From: an uncultured Desulfovibrio sp.
Lineage (GTDB): Bacteria > Desulfobacterota > Desulfovibrionia > Desulfovibrionales > Desulfovibrionaceae
Reading direction: 5' to 3'
Assembly (NCBI GenBank): GCA_913063155.1
Contig: CAJXYU010000003.1
Span: 372,001-436,000 of the forward strand
DNA: 64,000 nucleotides
The number at the start of each line of letters is the position of its first letter. Positions within the stretch are counted from its first letter, which is position 1. Below the pieces are notes generated by a model that saw only the letters and a program-made list of their open reading frames with translations, did not search any database and was not told the DNA's origin. Shown here piece after piece: positions 8,417 to 15,645 of this stretch. The translations under genes were made by a program, and so were the position numbers.

Positions 8417-8433
8417 AAGCAATCCTTAACGAA

Positions 8434-9861
8434 TTATGCCGAAGTGTGGTTATCGGCTTTTTTCAACGAACGGACCGAAGTTCCGTCGGATTTCATGATT
8501 CCGAAGCCGGTGGCCGCGCACGCCAGCGAGAGGAACGGGACGACCCAGTTGAAGAAGGCGTAGGGCAGGAAATCCACGGCACTCACCCCGAGCACTCCCA
8601 GGATGTAGAACGCGTGGACGCTCCAGGGAATCAACGGGCATCCAAGGGTACCCGAGTCCTCACAGGTTCTGGAAAGCACCTGGGGTGCGATGCCCGCTTC
8701 CTTGAAGGATTTCGCAAAGGCCCGTCCAGGAACGACAACGGCCAGAATCTGGCTGCCGGTGCCGAGCAGGATGATGTACGCGGCTCCCAAGGTTGCGCCC
8801 ACGAGGGAAAGGGCCGAATTCGCCCCACGAAGCATGGCCTCCAGCAGCACTTCGAGAACACGGGCTTTCTCCAGAATACCGCCGAACGCCATACCGCTCG
8901 TGAGCAGCAGAATGGTGACCATGATGCTCATGAGGCCGCCGCGGGAAAGCAGCTTGTTCAGCTCCGGTGACGGGGTCGCAGCCTTGTAGCCGGTGGTGAG
9001 GAACTTCGCGAGGGTGGCGATTTCGGCGCCTTCATACAGGGCGATGCCCAGGGCGCTGACGATGCAGATGACCATGACCGGAAGCACGGGCAACCGCCTG
9101 TATGCCAGGACGATCATGAGCACCGGCGGCAGAAAAGCGAGTGGCGAAAGGGAAAATGAGGCCTCCAGGGAGCTCAGGATGGTGTTGATGTTCGCCGCGC
9201 TGCTCACATCCCCGCTGTGCATGGAGCCGAGGAATCCGTAGCCGATGATGGTGATGACCGCCGCCGGCGCCGTGGTCCACAGCATCGAGGATATGTGTGT
9301 GAAAAGCGGAACTTCGCAGACCGTTGCGGTGATGTTGGTGGAGTCGGACACCGGCGACATCTTGTCCCCGAAATATGCGCCGGAGACGATTGCGCCGACA
9401 GTCCAGGCCGGATCATACCCCATGGCGGCTCCGACTCCAAGCAGCGCCACGCCAATGGTCCCCATGGTCCCGAAGGAAGTGCCTGTGGCCAGAGATGCGA
9501 CAGAGCACAGAACAAAGGTGGAGATGAGAAAATGTTCCGGAGCGATGAGCTTCAGGCCCCAGTAGATGATGGCGGGAATCGTTCCCGACGCCATCCAGGA
9601 GGCGATGATCATGCCCACAAGCATGAGGATGGCCACGGCGAGCTGTATGCGCCCCACAGCCGCAAGCATCCCTTCCTGAAGCTCTTCCCATTTGTAGCCG
9701 ATTTTCAGGCACATGATGGCGGCGGCGGCCACAGCCACAAGCAGAGGCAGAACCGGAGGCCGGACCCCGACGACCACCGTGCCGTAAAGAATTATCGCGA
9801 CAGGGATGGAAAAGGTAAGCAAAGCCCATAACAGCGAGGGTTTGCGGGCATCGAAACTCAT
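8434..9861 (-). CDS. nhaC: NhaC-family Na+/H+ antiporter-like transporter
   Basis: 475 residues with about 11 membrane helices. Family features include the ATGTSFGTMGTIGVA stretch near residue 125 and GDKMSPVSDSTN near 165, both conserved in NhaC. It is the first gene of a six-gene run (gap of 17 bp to the sulfatase-fold gene), so the transported species may be a substrate or product of that enzyme rather than only sodium and protons; that is inference. The divergent ArsR gene lies about 270 bp away. Confidence 0.88.
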   Translation of the reverse strand: MSFDARKPSLLWALLTFSIPVAIILYGTVVVGVRPPVLPLLVAVAAAAIMCLKIGYKWEELQEGMLAAVGRIQLAVAILMLVGMIIASWMASGTIPAIIYWGLKLIAPEHFLISTFVLCSVASLATGTSFGTMGTIGVALLGVGAAMGYDPAWTVGAIVSGAYFGDKMSPVSDSTNITATVCEVPLFTHISSMLWTTAPAAVITIIGYGFLGSMHSGDVSSAANINTILSSLEASFSLSPLAFLPPVLMIVLAYRRLPVLPVMVICIVSALGIALYEGAEIATLAKFLTTGYKAATPSPELNKLLSRGGLMSIMVTILLLTSGMAFGGILEKARVLEVLLEAMLRGANSALSLVGATLGAAYIILLGTGSQILAVVVPGRAFAKSFKEAGIAPQVLSRTCEDSGTLGCPLIPWSVHAFYILGVLGVSAVDFLPYAFFNWVVPFLSLACAATGFGIMKSDGTSVRSLKKADNHTSA

Positions 9862-10132
9862 GGCGCCTCCATTTTCGGGAGTGAAAGCATAGTCATCGCA
9901 AACACGAAGCCGACCTGGAAAGCGAACCTCCCGACCCTCGCCAGTCCAGAACCTGCTCCACCGCGTTCATTTGGACATAAGCTAGAACGATTTCCAAGGC
10001 CCGTCCGTTGCGAATGCAACGCCGGGAAGCGTTGGGCAGCCCTCTGAGGCTGGGAATGACTCGGCCGCTTACAATGAACGACAGCCCCGCGGTACGTTGA
10101 CAACCTGGGGGAAGAGAACTAGTGTTCGAAAC
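9862..10132. other. Divergent nhaC/arsR intergenic region with tandem hairpins and an arsR promoter candidate
   Basis: No gene seen. It holds a hairpin CGTTGC-GAAT-GCAACG near 10006-10021 and another CAGCC...GGCTG near 10039-10054. On the plus strand, TTGACA (10097-10102) and TAGTGT (10120-10125) with a 17-nt spacer form a plausible promoter whose start would fall at the arsR ATG. The hairpins lie in what would be the nhaC leader on the minus strand; their function is unknown. Confidence 0.4.
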
Positions 10133-10140
10133 ATGTCGAA
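10125..10140. promoter_or_regulatory. Operator-like palindrome at the arsR start (copy 1)
   Basis: TTCGAAACATGTCGAA, with TTCGA and TCGAA arms, overlaps the -10 element and the arsR ATG at 10133. A second copy at 10483-10498 matches 14 of 16 positions. Placement suggests autoregulation by the ArsR protein. Confidence 0.6.
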
Positions 10141-10462
10141 GACTGAACAGACAGTGAGCTTGCAGGAGTTGGAGGATGCGGCGCGCATGTTCAAGGCGCT
10201 CTCCAATCCTCACCGGCTGCGTATCTTCAAGGAACTTTCCACCCGTTTGGCCGGGCAGGTGATCAACGAGCCGCCCGAGGCCATCCAGAACTGCCAGTGC
10301 AAATTTGCCGAGCATCTAGACCTCGCACCCTCCACAGTCTCACACCATTTCAAGGAACTTCGGCAAGCCGGGCTCATCCACATGAAACGGGAAGGCAAGA
10401 ACGTGCTTTTCTGGGTGGACGACAAGGCGACCAAGGCACTCCAGGCGCTTTTGACCGTGTAA
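10133..10462 (+). CDS. ArsR-family winged-helix regulator with a CXC sensor motif
   Basis: 109 residues. The core FKALSNPHRLRIFKEL and the helix-turn-helix region LDLAPSTVSHHFKELRQAG are diagnostic. Cys54-Q-Cys56 sits just before the recognition helix, in the place where metal- or redox-sensing ArsR proteins carry CxC. The ATG at 10133 is chosen over an in-frame TTG at 10097, because that TTG is the start of a TTGACA -35 box. No ribosome-binding site is well placed, so the mRNA may be almost leaderless. The gene is followed by an iron-sulfur flavoprotein gene with its own copy of the operator. Confidence 0.9.
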   Translation: MSKTEQTVSLQELEDAARMFKALSNPHRLRIFKELSTRLAGQVINEPPEAIQNCQCKFAEHLDLAPSTVSHHFKELRQAGLIHMKREGKNVLFWVDDKATKALQALLTV

Positions 10463-10482
10463 TATATTTTTTAACCAAGCGA

Positions 10483-10498
10483 TTCGAAAGATTTCGAA
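10483..10498. promoter_or_regulatory. Operator-like palindrome upstream of the iron-sulfur flavoprotein gene (copy 2)
   Basis: TTCGAAAGATTTCGAA lies 24 bp before the ATG at 10522. It differs from copy 1 (10125-10140) at two of 16 positions, arguing that both are bound by the same protein, most simply the ArsR product. Confidence 0.6.
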
Positions 10499-10521
10499 GT
10501 CTAAACATCAAGGAGTTTGCA

Positions 10522-11094
10522 ATGAAAATCGTCACCGTATTGGGAAGTCCGCGAAAGAAAGGTAATTCGAACACTATCGCAATGGCATTCGGCGACAAGG
10601 CCGAATCGCTTGGAGCCGAAGTGAAGACCTACCATCTGAATGGAATGAATTTCAAAGGCTGCCAGGGATGCTACGCCTGCAAGACAAAGCAGGACTCCTG
10701 CATCCTCAAGGACGATCTCACCGAAGTGCTGGAGGCCATCCATGAAGCCGACGTGCTGGTCATGGCCTCACCGGTCTACTTTTGGGATATCTCGGGCCAG
10801 CTCAAATCCTTTGTGGACAGAACCTATTCCTATTTGCGCCCGGATTTTTTCAACCGTCCCGATCCCTGCCGCCTGCCCGAAGGCAAGAAGGGGCTCCTCA
10901 TTCTCACTCAGGGGGCCGAGGAGCGGGAACACCGGGATGTGCCGCAAAAATATGAACATTTCATGGAACATTACGGACTGCACGACAGAAAGACCATCCG
11001 CGGCGCGGGGATCCACGAATCAGCCACCGCTGAGGACAGGGCTCCTTACGTGCAAGAAGCCGAAGCCCTGGCCCGGGAGTGGTGCGGACGATAG
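10522..11094 (+). CDS. Iron-sulfur flavoprotein / NAD(P)H-dependent FMN reductase family
   Basis: 190 residues, flavodoxin-like fold. The FMN phosphate loop GSPRKKGNSN is at 8-17. Cys47-x2-Cys50-x2-Cys53-x6-Cys60 is the compact cysteine motif of Isf-type flavoproteins, which bind a 4Fe-4S cluster, rather than a plain NADPH:FMN reductase. The start at 10522 has AAGGAG upstream; the open frame extends further 5' but without a start site. It follows arsR by about 60 bp and carries the same operator palindrome. Likely role: electron transfer or reduction of a small oxidant or quinone (inference). Confidence 0.88.
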   Translation: MKIVTVLGSPRKKGNSNTIAMAFGDKAESLGAEVKTYHLNGMNFKGCQGCYACKTKQDSCILKDDLTEVLEAIHEADVLVMASPVYFWDISGQLKSFVDRTYSYLRPDFFNRPDPCRLPEGKKGLLILTQGAEEREHRDVPQKYEHFMEHYGLHDRKTIRGAGIHESATAEDRAPYVQEAEALAREWCGR

Positions 11095-11156
11095 ACGATT
11101 TTGCCGCACGGTTTCAGTCCCCACAGTTTCATCAGGCCCTGAAGACTGTCCGTGCG

Positions 11157-11182
11157 CAGAGTCCTCTCGGAGAGAGGGACTG
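11157..11182 (+). other. Intercistronic hairpin between flavoprotein and ABM genes
   Basis: AGTCCTCTC pairs with GAGAGGGACT (one bulge) within the 142-nt gap. There is no T tract, so it is more likely an mRNA-processing or attenuation element than a terminator. Confidence 0.4.
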
Positions 11183-11236
11183 TCTGATTTCAGCACCGGT
11201 CCATGCCGACACCATTCAACACATAAGGGATTAATC

Positions 11237-11539
11237 ATGATTATTGCCATCGTGAAAGCAACCATTATTGACGGCAGGCAGGAAGAGCTGAGAAAAACGG
11301 CGGACATCCTGCAGTTCGAATACGCTCCGACGGAAGAAGGATGTGAACAATACGAATCGTTCATTGACGGCAACACATTCATCACCCTTGAACGATGGAG
11401 TTCACAGGAGGCGCTGGACGCCCACCTCGCGGCGGAGCACGTGTCCCGTTATGTTCCGCAACTGCGGAAATGTGTCGACGGCGGCGTCTTTGATGTCCAA
11501 TTCATCAAAAGCGACGACATCTCTTTCGCCACGATATGA
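11237..11539 (+). CDS. ABM-domain (YgiN-like quinol monooxygenase family) protein
   Basis: 100 residues covering one antibiotic-biosynthesis-monooxygenase dimeric alpha-beta barrel. Typical elements are the start IIAIVKATI, the GCEQYESF segment, FITLERWSSQEALDAH and a His-containing helix HLAAEHV. AAGGGA precedes the ATG at 11237. Family members act on quinols or small electrophiles without cofactors; others are only ligand-binding. It lies 142 bp after the iron-sulfur flavoprotein gene on the same strand, suggesting a shared role in redox or quinone stress. Confidence 0.85.
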   Translation: MIIAIVKATIIDGRQEELRKTADILQFEYAPTEEGCEQYESFIDGNTFITLERWSSQEALDAHLAAEHVSRYVPQLRKCVDGGVFDVQFIKSDDISFATI

Positions 11540-11572
11540 CTCTGAAAAAAATCCGAGGTCCCGACGTAGCGG

Positions 11573-12442
11573 CTAACAGACGATGGAGATATCGTTTTCC
11601 TTGAAGAGGCGCAGGACGGCGGTCCAGATATGGTTTTCGCTGTCCCTGCGCCCTCTGGGCCTGCACAGGTAACGCAGGGTGAGCTTCACGCCGCCGTCGG
11701 CCACGCGGACATACACCTTGGGGGTGGTTTTCTTGTAAAAGACGAACTCCTCGTCATCGTGCAGTTCAGCGCTGGGCGGCGCTCCCGTGTCGTCATAGAA
11801 ATCCTTCACGGCCCGAATGAGCAGTTCCCGACCACGTTCCCAGTCGGAGTCCTTGTCCACGACCACGGACAGCTCGTTCCACAAGTAGCCCACGCCCTTG
11901 GTGTAATTGGCCACGGGCGTGGTCAGTACCAGGGAGTTGGGCATGCGCACGGTGCGCCCCGTGCTCTGGTCCGCGTCCACCCAGTTGCCCACCTCCACCA
12001 GGGTGAAGAAAAGCGGGCCCTTTCGGGTCACATCGCCGATATAACCGCCCACCTGGATGCGGTCGCCATGGGAAAACAGATCGCGCCAGGCAATGACCCA
12101 CATGGCCACGAAGTTGAGGATCAACTCCTTGCAGACGATGGTCAGTCCTGCCGCCACCAGACCGAGGTAGGTCACGAAGTTGGCGAACCCCTCGAACCAG
12201 ATCCTGACCACGGCAAAGGCCAGAATCACATAGAAGAACACCGCCGTGAGGCTGTGAGCGCTGTCCATGAGGTGATTATCGCCGCTGCGGTGGTAAATGA
12301 ACCGGATCACCAGTTTGCGCACCAGCCACAGGAGAATGAAGATCGCCAGGGTCATGACCAGCTTCAAGAACACCTCCGGACTGGAGGCGGTCAGGGAGCG
12401 CCACACGTCCTCGACGATCTGTTCGTACTCCTTGAGGGGCAT
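11573..12442 (-). CDS. MscS-family mechanosensitive ion channel
   Basis: 289 residues. An N-terminal amphipathic segment is followed by three membrane helices (about 28-48, 63-85, 92-118). The pore-lining helix is followed by the MscS beta domain with FSHGDRIQVGGYIGDV (about 123-138) and RMPNS, the usual family signature. The C-terminal cytoplasmic alpha-beta domain is complete. It starts 9 bp after the purM stop, so the two are likely co-transcribed. Role: protection against hypo-osmotic shock, or a small-molecule exporter. Confidence 0.9.
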   Translation of the reverse strand: MPLKEYEQIVEDVWRSLTASSPEVFLKLVMTLAIFILLWLVRKLVIRFIYHRSGDNHLMDSAHSLTAVFFYVILAFAVVRIWFEGFANFVTYLGLVAAGLTIVCKELILNFVAMWVIAWRDLFSHGDRIQVGGYIGDVTRKGPLFFTLVEVGNWVDADQSTGRTVRMPNSLVLTTPVANYTKGVGYLWNELSVVVDKDSDWERGRELLIRAVKDFYDDTGAPPSAELHDDEEFVFYKKTTPKVYVRVADGGVKLTLRYLCRPRGRRDSENHIWTAVLRLFKENDISIVC

Positions 12443-12451
12443 TCAGACTCC

Positions 12452-13510
12452 TTAAGGGAAGTTCACCACGACCTGCTCGGCTCCGGGCGCATGTTGCACG
12501 ACACGGCCGATGGTCCAGGCATCTTCGCCCAGTTCCTTGAGACTGGAGAGTACCGCTTCTTCGTCCTTTTTGTCCACGGCCAGGATATATCCCACGCCGC
12601 AGTTGAAGATCTGGAGCATTTCCGGCCAGGACAGGTCGCCCTGCTCCCGCAGCCATTCAAAGACCGGAGGCATGGGCCAGGAACCGAAGTCGAATTCGGC
12701 GGCAACGCCTTCTGGCAGCACGCGCGGCACATTGTCATAGAAGCCGCCGCCGGTCACGTGGACCATGCCCTTGATGTCGAAATTCTTCAGGAGTTCCAGC
12801 ACGGACTTCACGTAAATCCTGGTGGGCTGGATAAGCACATCGGCAACTTTCCGATCGGTTCCCGGGAAGATGTCGTCCTTGGCGAGGCCCGAGCCGTCGA
12901 AGATCTTGCGGATCAGGGAGTAGCCGTTGGAATGCGGGCCCGTGGAGGCCAAGCCGATAAGCACGTCGCCTTCGGCGATACGCTCACCCGTGACCACCTT
13001 GGGGCTGTCCACCATGCCCACGCAGAAACCGGACAGATCGTATTCGCCGTCGGCGTAGAAACCGGGCATTTCGGCGGTCTCGCCGCCAAGCAGCGCGCAT
13101 CGGGACTGTTTGCATCCCTCCACCACGCCGCCGACAACCTGCTCGGCCACGCCGGACTCCAGCTTGCCCGTGGCGAAGTAGTCCAGGAAAAAGAGCGGGG
13201 CCGCGCCCTGCACCAACACGTCGTTGACGCTCATGGCCACCAGATCGATGCCGATGGTGTCATGCTTGCCGAACAGAAAGGCCAGCTTGAGCTTGGTGCC
13301 CACGCCGTCGGCTCCGGCCACCAGCATGGGGGCCTCCATGCCTTGGATGTCCGGCCGGAAAAGGCCGCCGAAGCCGCCGATACCTGTGGCGACTCCCGGG
13401 GTGAAGGTGCCGGCCACCATGTCCTTGATGCGGCCGATGAAACGGTTGGCTTCCTCAATGTCCACGCCTGCTTCGGTGTAGGCCTGGGAACGTTTTGCAC
13501 TGTCGGTCAT
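12452..13510 (-). CDS. purM: Phosphoribosylformylglycinamidine cyclo-ligase
   Basis: 352 residues, standard length. It closes FGAM to AIR with ATP in purine synthesis. Recognisable elements: YTEAGVDIEEANRF at the N-terminus, the GIGGFGGLF segment, VAGADGVGTKLK, the DLVAMSVNDVLVQGAAPLFFLDYFA core split over about 95-115, and GLASTGPHSNGYSL. The ribosome-binding site upstream of 13510 is AAGGAAT. The gene is first in a two-gene unit with the MscS channel. Confidence 0.97.
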   Translation of the reverse strand: MTDSAKRSQAYTEAGVDIEEANRFIGRIKDMVAGTFTPGVATGIGGFGGLFRPDIQGMEAPMLVAGADGVGTKLKLAFLFGKHDTIGIDLVAMSVNDVLVQGAAPLFFLDYFATGKLESGVAEQVVGGVVEGCKQSRCALLGGETAEMPGFYADGEYDLSGFCVGMVDSPKVVTGERIAEGDVLIGLASTGPHSNGYSLIRKIFDGSGLAKDDIFPGTDRKVADVLIQPTRIYVKSVLELLKNFDIKGMVHVTGGGFYDNVPRVLPEGVAAEFDFGSWPMPPVFEWLREQGDLSWPEMLQIFNCGVGYILAVDKKDEEAVLSSLKELGEDAWTIGRVVQHAPGAEQVVVNFP

Positions 13511-13683
13511 ATTCCTTGCTCCATGGGCATTATTTAGGGGATTGGGCTCGTGTTGGTGGGGTTATAGGCGTTTGTGGTTCCAAGTTCAAGGAGATGCTAA
13601 GGCGGCTCATTAATTGCATTGCCTAATGGTTGGGACATGCTTATAAATAGGGAGGGGAGGACAGAGCCCCCCGGAGGACCGCC

Positions 13684-14061
13684 ATGAACCGTTTGACGAC
13701 CATATGCCTGGCCGTGTCGACTGTTGTCATTTTGACGCTCGGCAGCGCCTGGGCCCAAAACAAATTCCGGAACAAGGACACGGCGACCAACCGTCAGGAC
13801 AGCACCTGGGGCACCACCGGCGGCCAGAACGCCGACACCCAGGACGCTTTCGGCATGGACCCGAATACGGGCGACAGCACCATGAAGGCCGACCCCGGCC
13901 CCAAGAAGGAGCCGGTGGACTGGTACGACAAGGTCATCATCACCGTGAATCCTGACGTGGATTATCCCTTCAACAAGGATGGGGTGAGCACCTCGACCAC
14001 CACCACGTACAACAACTCCACGGACACACAGACGACCACCACGACGACAACCACCGACTAG
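13684..14061 (+). CDS. Small secreted protein with Thr-rich tail, unknown function
   Basis: 125 residues. A signal peptide covers 1-24 (cleavage after SAWA). The mature part is hydrophilic, rich in Thr, Asn, Asp and Gly, and the last 25 residues are almost all Thr, Ser and Asp. I recognise no domain. It has a strong ribosome-binding site (GGAGG, 7 nt before ATG). It ends 10 bp before amrS and may be co-transcribed with it, though no functional link is apparent. Low-complexity composition makes homology calls unreliable. Confidence 0.75.
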   Translation: MNRLTTICLAVSTVVILTLGSAWAQNKFRNKDTATNRQDSTWGTTGGQNADTQDAFGMDPNTGDSTMKADPGPKKEPVDWYDKVIITVNPDVDYPFNKDGVSTSTTTTYNNSTDTQTTTTTTTTD

Positions 14062-14071
14062 GAGCAAAGCC

Positions 14072-15088
14072 ATGGTCGAAGCCCGGCTTTGGAAGCGGCT
14101 GAAGGAAGACAAGGTCCAGTGCAGGCTGTGCAGTCATTTCTGCCTCATCAAACCCGGCTGCGTGGGGAGGTGCGGCGTGCGCAGGAACGAGGACGGTACG
14201 CTCTATTCCCTCAATTACGGGAAAATCGCCGCCCTGAACCTGGACCCCGTTGAGAAAAAGCCTCTCTACCACTTCCAACCCGGCAGCTACACCTACTCCT
14301 TCGCCACCATGGGCTGCAACTTCGGCTGCGTTTTCTGCCAGAACGCGTCCCTTTCCCAGCCGCCCCGCAACGGGCGTGCGCCTGCGGGCGCCGACACCAC
14401 GCCCGAGGAACTGGTTGCCGGAGCCAGGGAACACGGCGCGTCCAGCATCTCCTACACCTATTCCGAACCGACCATCTTCTTCGAAATCATGCAGGACACG
14501 GCCAGGCTGGCCGTGCAGCACGGACTCAAGAACATCATGGTCTCCAACGGATTCATGAGCCCGGACTGCCTGGAGGAACTCGGCCCCGTCATGCATGCGG
14601 CCAATATCGACCTCAAAGGGTTCACCGAGGATTTCTACAAGCAGCAGTGCGACGCGCGGCTCGCTCCGGTGCTGGAAAACCTCAAACACATCAAGGCATT
14701 GGGCTGGTGGCTGGAAGTCACTACCCTGCTCATCCCCGGACTCAACGACTCCCGCGCCGAACTGGAAGGCATGGCCCGATTCCTAGTGGAGGAACTCGGC
14801 CCCGAGGTGCCGTGGCACCTGTCGCGTTTCCATCCGGACTACAAGCTGCGCGACCGCGGCCCGACCAAGCTGTCGAGCCTGGAAATGGCACACAGCATCG
14901 GCAGGGAGGCAGGCCTGCGCTACGTCTACATCGGCAATGTTCCCGGCAACGATTTCGCCAAGACCATCTGTCCGGGGTGCGGCGAAGAACTCATGGACCG
15001 GCTGGGATTCTCCGTGGGGAAAAGCGCCATCCGCGACGGCAAATGCGTGCACTGCGGCCAGCCCATCGACGGTATCGACCTGGGCTGA
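14072..15088 (+). CDS. amrS: AmmeMemoRadiSam-system radical SAM enzyme
   Basis: 338 residues. The N-terminal cysteine-rich segment C-x2-C-x3-C and the PGCVGRCGVR element precede NLDPVEKKPLYHF, both typical of AmrS (PflA-related). The radical SAM motif is CNFGCVFC near residues 88-95. The C-terminus carries an extra zinc-ribbon-like part with CPGC and CVHC. AmmeMemoRadiSam partners (AMMECR1, Memo) are not in this window, so the enzyme is an orphan here. The substrate is unknown. Confidence 0.92.
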   Translation: MVEARLWKRLKEDKVQCRLCSHFCLIKPGCVGRCGVRRNEDGTLYSLNYGKIAALNLDPVEKKPLYHFQPGSYTYSFATMGCNFGCVFCQNASLSQPPRNGRAPAGADTTPEELVAGAREHGASSISYTYSEPTIFFEIMQDTARLAVQHGLKNIMVSNGFMSPDCLEELGPVMHAANIDLKGFTEDFYKQQCDARLAPVLENLKHIKALGWWLEVTTLLIPGLNDSRAELEGMARFLVEELGPEVPWHLSRFHPDYKLRDRGPTKLSSLEMAHSIGREAGLRYVYIGNVPGNDFAKTICPGCGEELMDRLGFSVGKSAIRDGKCVHCGQPIDGIDLG

Positions 15089-15139
15089 GCCTCTTGCCAT
15101 CCACCTTCATTTCGAGTAGGAACATCCCTCCAACGGCGT

Positions 15140-15216
15140 CGGAGCGTGGCGCAGTTTGGTAGCGCGCCTGCTTTGGGAGCAGGATGCCGGGGGTTCAAAT
15201 CCCTCCGCTCCGACCA
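15140..15216 (+). tRNA. tRNA-Pro (UGG anticodon)
   Basis: 77 nt including an encoded 3' CCA. Acceptor stem CGGAGCG (15140-15146) pairs with CGCTCCG (15206-15212), followed by ACCA. The anticodon stem CCTGC/GCAGG encloses the loop TTTGGGA with anticodon TGG at 15174-15176. The T arm contains GGGTTCAAATCCC. A terminator follows at 15231-15262. Confidence 0.97.
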
Positions 15217-15230
15217 CGAGAAAAACAACG

Positions 15231-15262
15231 GCCTCCAGCAATTGCTTGGGGGCGTTTTTTTA
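15231..15262 (+). terminator. Terminator after tRNA-Pro
   Basis: GCCTCCAG-type stem against TTGGGGGC, followed by a run of seven T residues at 15255-15261. Confidence 0.75.
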
Positions 15263-15645
15263 TTGCCATGATGAGGAATGATAAAGCGACCCCGATATTG
15301 TGAACATTGCGCCGCAACCACGGCCACCGCCGAAATCGCGTCAGACTCCCGGATGGTGAACAATCTCCAATCTCCGGTTGACAAACCGAAAGCCTCTTCA
15401 TGCGACGGAAAGAGTAACCCACTTTTCTTTTGAAAGGGTCACCGCATTCAGGCAACCCTCTTTTTTTCTATACTAATTTAGTATAAAACATTATGTAGAG
15501 TTTTTTCTATCTTCATGTCGGCACCCCTTACACTTTTCAACAATTTTCATCTCACTCAATTGCCTAAGAGTCATTGAATACTGTGAAACCTCCTTCTGGC
15601 AGCGTCCTTGCTTAATTGGGCCAGCCATACAAAAGGAGATATCGA
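15263..15645. other. AT-rich intergenic region before the PEP-CTERM pair, with palindrome and candidate structured RNA
   Basis: No credible gene. It contains an imperfect hairpin spanning 15400-15447 (ATGCG pairs with CGCAT, CTTTT with GAAAG inside), a T-rich stretch after 15460, and a perfect 17-bp palindrome TATACTAATTTAGTATA at 15469-15485. TTGACA at 15378-15383 could be a -35 box for the putative RNA. The palindrome looks like an operator. I could not match the hairpin to a known riboswitch. Confidence 0.45.
15469..15485. promoter_or_regulatory. 17-bp perfect palindrome, probable operator
   Basis: TATACTAATTTAGTATA is a perfect palindrome centred on 15477, about 160 bp upstream of the first PEP-CTERM gene in AT-rich sequence unlike the surroundings. 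Confidence 0.5.

Noticed and set aside
6251..8563. Plus-strand open frame of 770 codons opposite the Crp/Fnr and sulfatase-fold genes
   Set aside because: It crosses three minus-strand genes that carry full domain signatures; no domain of its own.
10097..10132. TTG start for the ArsR gene
   Set aside because: The TTG is the first triplet of a TTGACA box and has no ribosome-binding site; the family N-terminus fits the ATG at 10133.
14926..15384. Minus-strand open frame through tRNA-Pro with an RDLNPRHPAPKAG-type sequence
   Set aside because: This is the well-known spurious translation of the antisense strand of a tRNA-Pro gene; the real features are amrS and the tRNA.
15378..15460. Cyclic-di-GMP riboswitch (GEMM) upstream of the PEP-CTERM genes
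   Set aside because: I searched by eye for the GGCAAACC, GAAA tetraloop and GGACGCAAAGCC elements; only fragments resembling them occur, in the wrong order and spacing.
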